Assembly (NCBI GenBank): GCA_965204395.1
Contig: OZ241987.1
Location: 1,426,001 to 1,490,000 of the forward strand
Direction of reading: 5' to 3'
DNA length: 64,000 bases
From: Bin87 sp965204395
Lineage (GTDB): Bacteria; Chloroflexota; Dehalococcoidia; Lucifugimonadales; UBA3495
Position 1 is the stretch's first letter; each line of letters opens with the position of its first letter. This document shows, one piece after another, positions 60,484-64,000 of the stretch. The notes below the pieces were generated by a model that saw only the letters and a list, made by a program, of their open reading frames with translations, had not been told where the DNA came from and made no database searches. A program made the position numbers and the translations under genes.

Positions 60484-61815
60484 TTAGTCGGGGGTAGCGC
60501 TCCAGACGGTGAAGTTGCCGCCCAGGGGCATGGGGCCGCCGGACACGCCGATTTCGGGCGTGACGCCGGTCAAGGACCGGGCGCCGGCACGACCCTGGAT
60601 CTGCTGGATGCTGTCGGTGTGCATCCAGAATCGGCTGCGACCGCTGCCGATGTTGCCGCCGCTGGGCAGGATGGGATTGGGGCCTTCGATGCTGATGTCG
60701 GTTTGGTAGAAGTCCAGCGCGTCGCCGTTCTGCATACCACGGTAGCGGAGGCCCTCGATGTGGAACTGGTGGAACTGGGCGAACCCGTCGTACATGTTCT
60801 CGAAGGAGAGGTCGTCGGCGGTGATGCCGGCGGCTTCGTAGATCTTGCGCCCGGTGGACGCGGTCTCGGCTTCGACCTCCTCCAGGGTGGGGGTGATGCT
60901 GCGGGGGGTACCGCGGCTGGAGGCGTGGCCGAGGATGTAAACCGGCTTCTGGGCCATGTCCTGGGCCTTCTCGGCGGTGGTGAAGAGGTAGGCCGCCGAG
61001 GCCATGATGGGGATGTCGTTGTCGAACAGGTTGGCCGGCTTGGCGATCCAACGGGAGGAGAGATAGTCCTCCGGCGGCAACTGCTCGGGGCGATGCTGGG
61101 CCCAGTAGCCTTCGGGGAAGAGCAGCCCGTTGCGGCGGGAGTTTTCCATGAAGGGGGCCATCATGTCGTGGTGCTTGCCGTACTTGGTGCAGTACTGGGC
61201 GAATTGCAGCGCCGTGCCGAAGCAGCCGGGCGCGCCCCACAGCGTCCGTCCGGGGCTCAGCGCAAACGAGCCGGGCACCTCGTTGGCCGCGGAGATGCCG
61301 CCGTGGTTGTAGCGTCCCTCCAGGTTGTGCCAGCCTTTGAGCACGAGGCAGGTGCTGGCGAGGCCGTCGCCGACAGCCTGGGCGGCGATGACGATGGCGG
61401 CGGACATGCAGCCGGGGGCGTACATGGTGAACTTGACGTTGGTAAGCTCCGGCATGTTCTTCAGGAGCCACTCGGAGCTGAGCTGGCCGATGCCGTCCAA
61501 CGGGTCGTCGGTGGGGTTGAAGGCGTTGACCACGTCCTGAGGGACGGGGGTATTGGCGTCCCAGTGGGCGCCGGTAGTGGTTACGGGGACGAGGACGATG
61601 CCGTCAACTTCGCTGGGGTCAACGCCGGCATCCGCGATGGCCTGGCGGCAAGCCATGATGCTCTGCGCGCCCACGGAGGTTTCGACCCGGCCGTCCCAGC
61701 GGCGGGCGGTGGGCGAGTGGCCGATGCCAACGGCGGCGACCTTGCCCCGGTGCTCCCAGACTCCCAGGCCCTCGGTGGAGCGGTACATTGATTCTGGCGC
61801 CATTTGAGTGGTCAT
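60484..61815 (-). CDS. SCPx-type thiolase-like protein
   Basis: The product is 443 residues. The nucleophile cysteine is in MYAPGCMSAAIVIAAQ, the condensing part has SFENMYDGFAQFHQFHIEG, and the C-terminal GGPMPLGGNFTVW replaces the usual GHPxGA loop. This places it with the SCP-x/nonspecific-lipid-transfer thiolases rather than acetoacetyl-CoA thiolases. It degrades or builds a branched or steroid-like acyl-CoA with its DUF35 partner. AGGAG lies upstream of the ATG at 61815; the partner gene is immediately upstream on the same strand (61965). Confidence 0.87.
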   Translation of the reverse strand: MTTQMAPESMYRSTEGLGVWEHRGKVAAVGIGHSPTARRWDGRVETSVGAQSIMACRQAIADAGVDPSEVDGIVLVPVTTTGAHWDANTPVPQDVVNAFNPTDDPLDGIGQLSSEWLLKNMPELTNVKFTMYAPGCMSAAIVIAAQAVGDGLASTCLVLKGWHNLEGRYNHGGISAANEVPGSFALSPGRTLWGAPGCFGTALQFAQYCTKYGKHHDMMAPFMENSRRNGLLFPEGYWAQHRPEQLPPEDYLSSRWIAKPANLFDNDIPIMASAAYLFTTAEKAQDMAQKPVYILGHASSRGTPRSITPTLEEVEAETASTGRKIYEAAGITADDLSFENMYDGFAQFHQFHIEGLRYRGMQNGDALDFYQTDISIEGPNPILPSGGNIGSGRSRFWMHTDSIQQIQGRAGARSLTGVTPEIGVSGGPMPLGGNFTVWSATPD

Positions 61816-61919
61816 ATCTCACTCCTCAGTTTTGCATACTCTTAAAGTGGGTGTCCGGTAGGCCGCTTCTGCATTGCAGGTTTCGTGTGAAGTGGCGAGG
61901 GGTTCCCCCCTCACCCCAG

Positions 61920-61941
61920 CCCTCTCCCGCCAGGGGAGAGG
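61920..61941. repeat. B-family hairpin repeat
   Basis: CCCTCTCCC with GGGGAGAGG around a four-base loop, in the gap between the DUF35 and thiolase genes. Confidence 0.8.
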
Positions 61942-61964
61942 AGGTTACTGGGCGCGGGTAGCGC

Positions 61965-62375
61965 CTATTCGACCAGCACCCACTCGGGAACCTTCTGGCC
62001 GTTGGCGGTCTCCTCGAAGATGACGCGGACGGCGCCGCCTACGGGAACCTCGTCGGGCGGGACGCCCGGCAGGTGGGAGTACATCAGGATGCCGGGGTCT
62101 TCGTCCAGCATGATGACGGCCAGGTTGAAGGGGAGGTCTTCTTTCAGGGACGCCACCGGGCAGTCGTACACCACGCAGTAGTTGTAGATGGTGCCCCTGC
62201 CGCTCATTTCCTTCCAGACGACGCTCTCGCCCTCGCCGCAGATTTCACTGGCCGGGCGGGGCGGGAAATACAGGCGGTCGGAGTTAGTGCAACTCTGCAC
62301 CACCAGACGGCCTTCGTTAGCGGCGTCAAAGAAAGGTTTATTGAAATCGTCAGGCACGACACCCTGTTTGACCAT
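61965..62375 (-). CDS. DUF35 (OB-fold) partner of the thiolase, with a degraded zinc ribbon
   Basis: The product is 136 residues. The N-terminal helices are followed by a rubredoxin-like zinc ribbon and an OB fold (SGRGTIYNYCVVYDCP, PFNLAVIMLDEDPGILMYSHL). Relatives have CxxC twice; here C29-T-N-S32 and S43-E-I-C46 leave only two of the four cysteines, so zinc binding is probably lost. Such proteins bind the thiolase and help channel acyl-CoA. The ATG at 62375 has GAGGGGG just upstream. Confidence 0.85.
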   Translation of the reverse strand: MVKQGVVPDDFNKPFFDAANEGRLVVQSCTNSDRLYFPPRPASEICGEGESVVWKEMSGRGTIYNYCVVYDCPVASLKEDLPFNLAVIMLDEDPGILMYSHLPGVPPDEVPVGGAVRVIFEETANGQKVPEWVLVE

Positions 62376-62620
62376 GGTTTCCCCCTCAATGCCGGCACTA
62401 TGTGCCAAGAATGGCGCCGGAATCGGATGATTTTGCAGGCCAAAGATTATGCGGGAATGACAGGCATGTCAAGTTGACGTGGCGGGCCATGACGGGGTCT
62501 CGGTCGGATCATCATCCGAGCAGGGGAAGCGACCGTTCAAACGGCGGATGGCGTCTCAGTTTGGAATTCGCGGCTTGGCGGGGTGTGTTGAAATGCGTTC
62601 CCAAATAAAGCAGTCAATAA

Positions 62621-63253
62621 TCATTGTGGTTCAGTGTCTACACTGCGAACGTCATACTTGGCGGCCTTGTGATAGTTTCGCATGGCTTCATTCCAGTCGG
62701 CTCGGGTAAAGCCCATTAACCGGGTGGCACGTGTCCATGCCGTCGCGATTTCAGTGTCGGTAAACCCTGCTCTATGGGATCCTTCGGCAAAGGCGATATG
62801 CCCTACTCCCCATAGGATCATCAAGTCCTCGCGGGTCGGCGGGTCATCCTCTGGTAGGAAAATACGGGGCGGAATCATCAATATGCCCCATTCGTTTTCT
62901 TCGAGGTAAAGCGCGGGACGGTTGGTGAAGGACGGAGCCCCCGCTCCCTGTTGCCAGGGCTTCCCGCAATATTCCTGGCCTTCCAGATATTGCTGCTGGG
63001 TCATTCCGCCGGCCCTGGCTGAATTTTTCCAGCGATATTGCAATTGATCGTGGGTGCGTCGCAAAGCACTGCCTTGAGTCAGGAATGCGCCTTGAGTGGT
63101 ACACCATTCATCCCAGGTCATCGCGTCGCGCATGGGGATGGTGGTCTCCCAATAACCCTCCATATCCGAGGGGTGACGGGTTGGGATACCGTTCTGACAG
63201 GCGACAAGGATTATGAACATGACGCTGCCAAGCAGCATGGCCCAATAAAGCAA
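62621..63253 (-). CDS. Predicted lipoprotein of unknown function
   Basis: The product is about 210 residues. It begins with a hydrophobic segment MLYWAMLLGSVMFIILVAC that ends in a lipobox-like LVAC (C19 lipidated), so the protein is anchored outside the inner membrane. The mature part is soluble with many Trp and Met residues (WDEWCTTQ, MTQQQYLEGQEYCGKPWQQG); two cysteines remain, which could pair. No family is recognised. The start is TTG at 63253 with GGGAGG 5 bases upstream; a later ATG at 63238 is possible. Confidence 0.68.
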   Translation of the reverse strand: MLYWAMLLGSVMFIILVACQNGIPTRHPSDMEGYWETTIPMRDAMTWDEWCTTQGAFLTQGSALRRTHDQLQYRWKNSARAGGMTQQQYLEGQEYCGKPWQQGAGAPSFTNRPALYLEENEWGILMIPPRIFLPEDDPPTREDLMILWGVGHIAFAEGSHRAGFTDTEIATAWTRATRLMGFTRADWNEAMRNYHKAAKYDVRSVDTEPQ

Positions 63254-64000
63254 AAGTACCTCCCTATGTCGGCAATCCCGTTTGCAGCGTCCGCCCAGAC
63301 ACCCTGTTACCACGATTGACCCGCCGGCGATAAGGGTTCAACTCTCACGTCGGCGACGCTACACTACTTACCACGCAATTTCAAACGGAACGCGGATGAC
63401 GGTGTCCCAAGTAGGAACGTATTCGGTTTTGGGAGGGCCGCGTCGACCGGGCTTTCCCTATTGGTGGCGGTTGTTCCGTAACGGCGGGCGATCCGCCTAA
63501 GGCGGACGTCGCCCCTACGGGTGGTGTTGGTCGGCAAGTGTTTGGATTGGCTTTCTCCTTTTTGGGTGGTTGATTGAGTTTTTTGTGGCGTCAGGTTGTG
63601 GTTCGGATCGGTTGCCGGAGCACGGCCAACACTGTTTTTTGCTTGCGCAGAAAGATATCGTCCTAGGCTTCCGTGTCCTCGCGGGCAGCCGGCCAATGAT
63701 ACCGGGGCAGCGCGAGCACGGGGCGGTGGTAACACCCGCTGGGTTCCGGGAGCTTGATCGCGGAAAAAGACGATTCTAGGCTCCTTGGGAACCGTATTCT
63801 GCTTTTGTAACCGACAGGCCGTTGTGCGACCCGAACCTTTTGACACCTCGCCATGTTTAGTAGTTTGGTGGCTGCCGCTGCATGCGATGCGGCCGACCCC
63901 GCCCGGTTCTCGAGTGCCGAGCGCGGAACCTGACATAGTTAGGATAGAACGTGGGTGCGATCAAGGGCAACGGGCGGGTGTCACTATCTGGGAAATCGTT
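63254..64000. other. Gap to the window end with repeats only
   Basis: No reliable gene is visible. An A/E palindrome lies at 63478-63518. GAAAGATATCGTCCTAGGCT (63651-63670) and an imperfect direct copy GAAAAAGACGATTCTAGGCT (63762-63781) recur 111 bases apart. Long GC-biased frames on the minus strand (63364-63936) have no family resemblance and are not called. Confidence 0.5.
63478..63518. repeat. A-family arms with E-like core
   Basis: GGGCGA and TCGCCCCTAC arms enclose TCCGCCTAAGGCGGAC, the E palindrome, instead of the usual AATAATTATT. Confidence 0.78.

Noticed and set aside
63600..63800. Possible structured RNA (SRP, 6S or RNase P)
   Set aside because: No conserved core motif of these RNAs could be found on either strand; only an imperfect direct repeat is visible.
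63364..63936. 190-codon minus-strand frame near the window end
   Set aside because: Pro/Arg/Ser-rich low-complexity sequence with no motif; it crosses the A/E repeat at 63478.

Overview
The window is high-G+C, densely coded bacterial DNA with many GTG and TTG starts. Its gene content is that of a Chloroflexota, most likely a SAR202/Dehalococcoidia-type heterotroph: three luciferase-like flavin oxidoreductases, four carboxymuconolactone-decarboxylase proteins, many major-facilitator (MFS) carriers, cupin, crotonase and gentisate-dioxygenase-like enzymes, and a TIGR03083-type protein. The lineage is inferred from content alone; no rRNA, tRNA or CRISPR array was found.

Layout. 1-10 kb: small-molecule catabolism (FAD oxidoreductase, Gfo/Idh dehydrogenase, luciferase-like enzyme, three tandem two-domain CMD proteins, two polysaccharide-deacetylase/allantoinase-like proteins, a cupin and a 6-oxocamphor-hydrolase-like crotonase). 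10-17.9 kb: an MFS carrier, an assimilatory nitrate block on the minus strand (nitrate reductase, NasB-like electron-transfer flavoprotein, NarK-type transporter) and a divergent nitroreductase. 18-25.6 kb: an alpha-hydroxy-acid oxidase, a DUF1800-DUF1501-NHL operon, an MqnA-like protein, a dienelactone hydrolase and a RidA protein. 25.7-34.9 kb: a luciferase-like enzyme, an M20 amidohydrolase, TypA, hydrolases, one complete IS4-type insertion sequence and an MFS carrier. 35-50.3 kb: a GMC oxidoreductase, glyoxalase-fold proteins, gamma-glutamyltransferase, an acyl-CoA-dehydrogenase-like flavoprotein, a tandem duplicated MFS pair, a coiled-coil membrane protein, an aldo-keto reductase and a MetX-like hydrolase. 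50.5-64 kb: a two-gene module with a single-chain double-MazF toxin, another CMD protein, a gentisate-dioxygenase-like cupin, a voltage-gated channel with a small membrane partner, a cysteine desulfurase, a broken RelE-type toxin module, aminopeptidase C, a thiolase/DUF35 pair and a lipoprotein.

Most operons are short. Many catabolic genes stand alone with their own Shine-Dalgarno and are flanked by an MFS carrier, which fits a scavenger of varied organic compounds. Nitrate genes supply assimilatory nitrogen, but no nitrite reductase lies in the window.

The intergenic DNA is as notable as the genes. It carries several families of short palindromic repeats: (A) a 28-bp perfect palindrome with arms GTAGGGGCG; (B) CCCTCTCCC-loop-GGGAGAGGG; (C) ACCGGCGAAAGCCGGT; (D) the TTCGACAGGCTC hairpin, in two places part of a complete MITE-like element; and (E) a 22-bp unit beginning CCGCCAAAGGCGGACG that is inserted precisely inside members of the other families. 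Empty and occupied versions of the same site occur in this window. One D copy lies in frame inside a protein-coding gene. The strongest candidates for something undescribed are the nested E element, the double-MazF module, and the channel operon with its partner protein of a shared HRHD-motif family.
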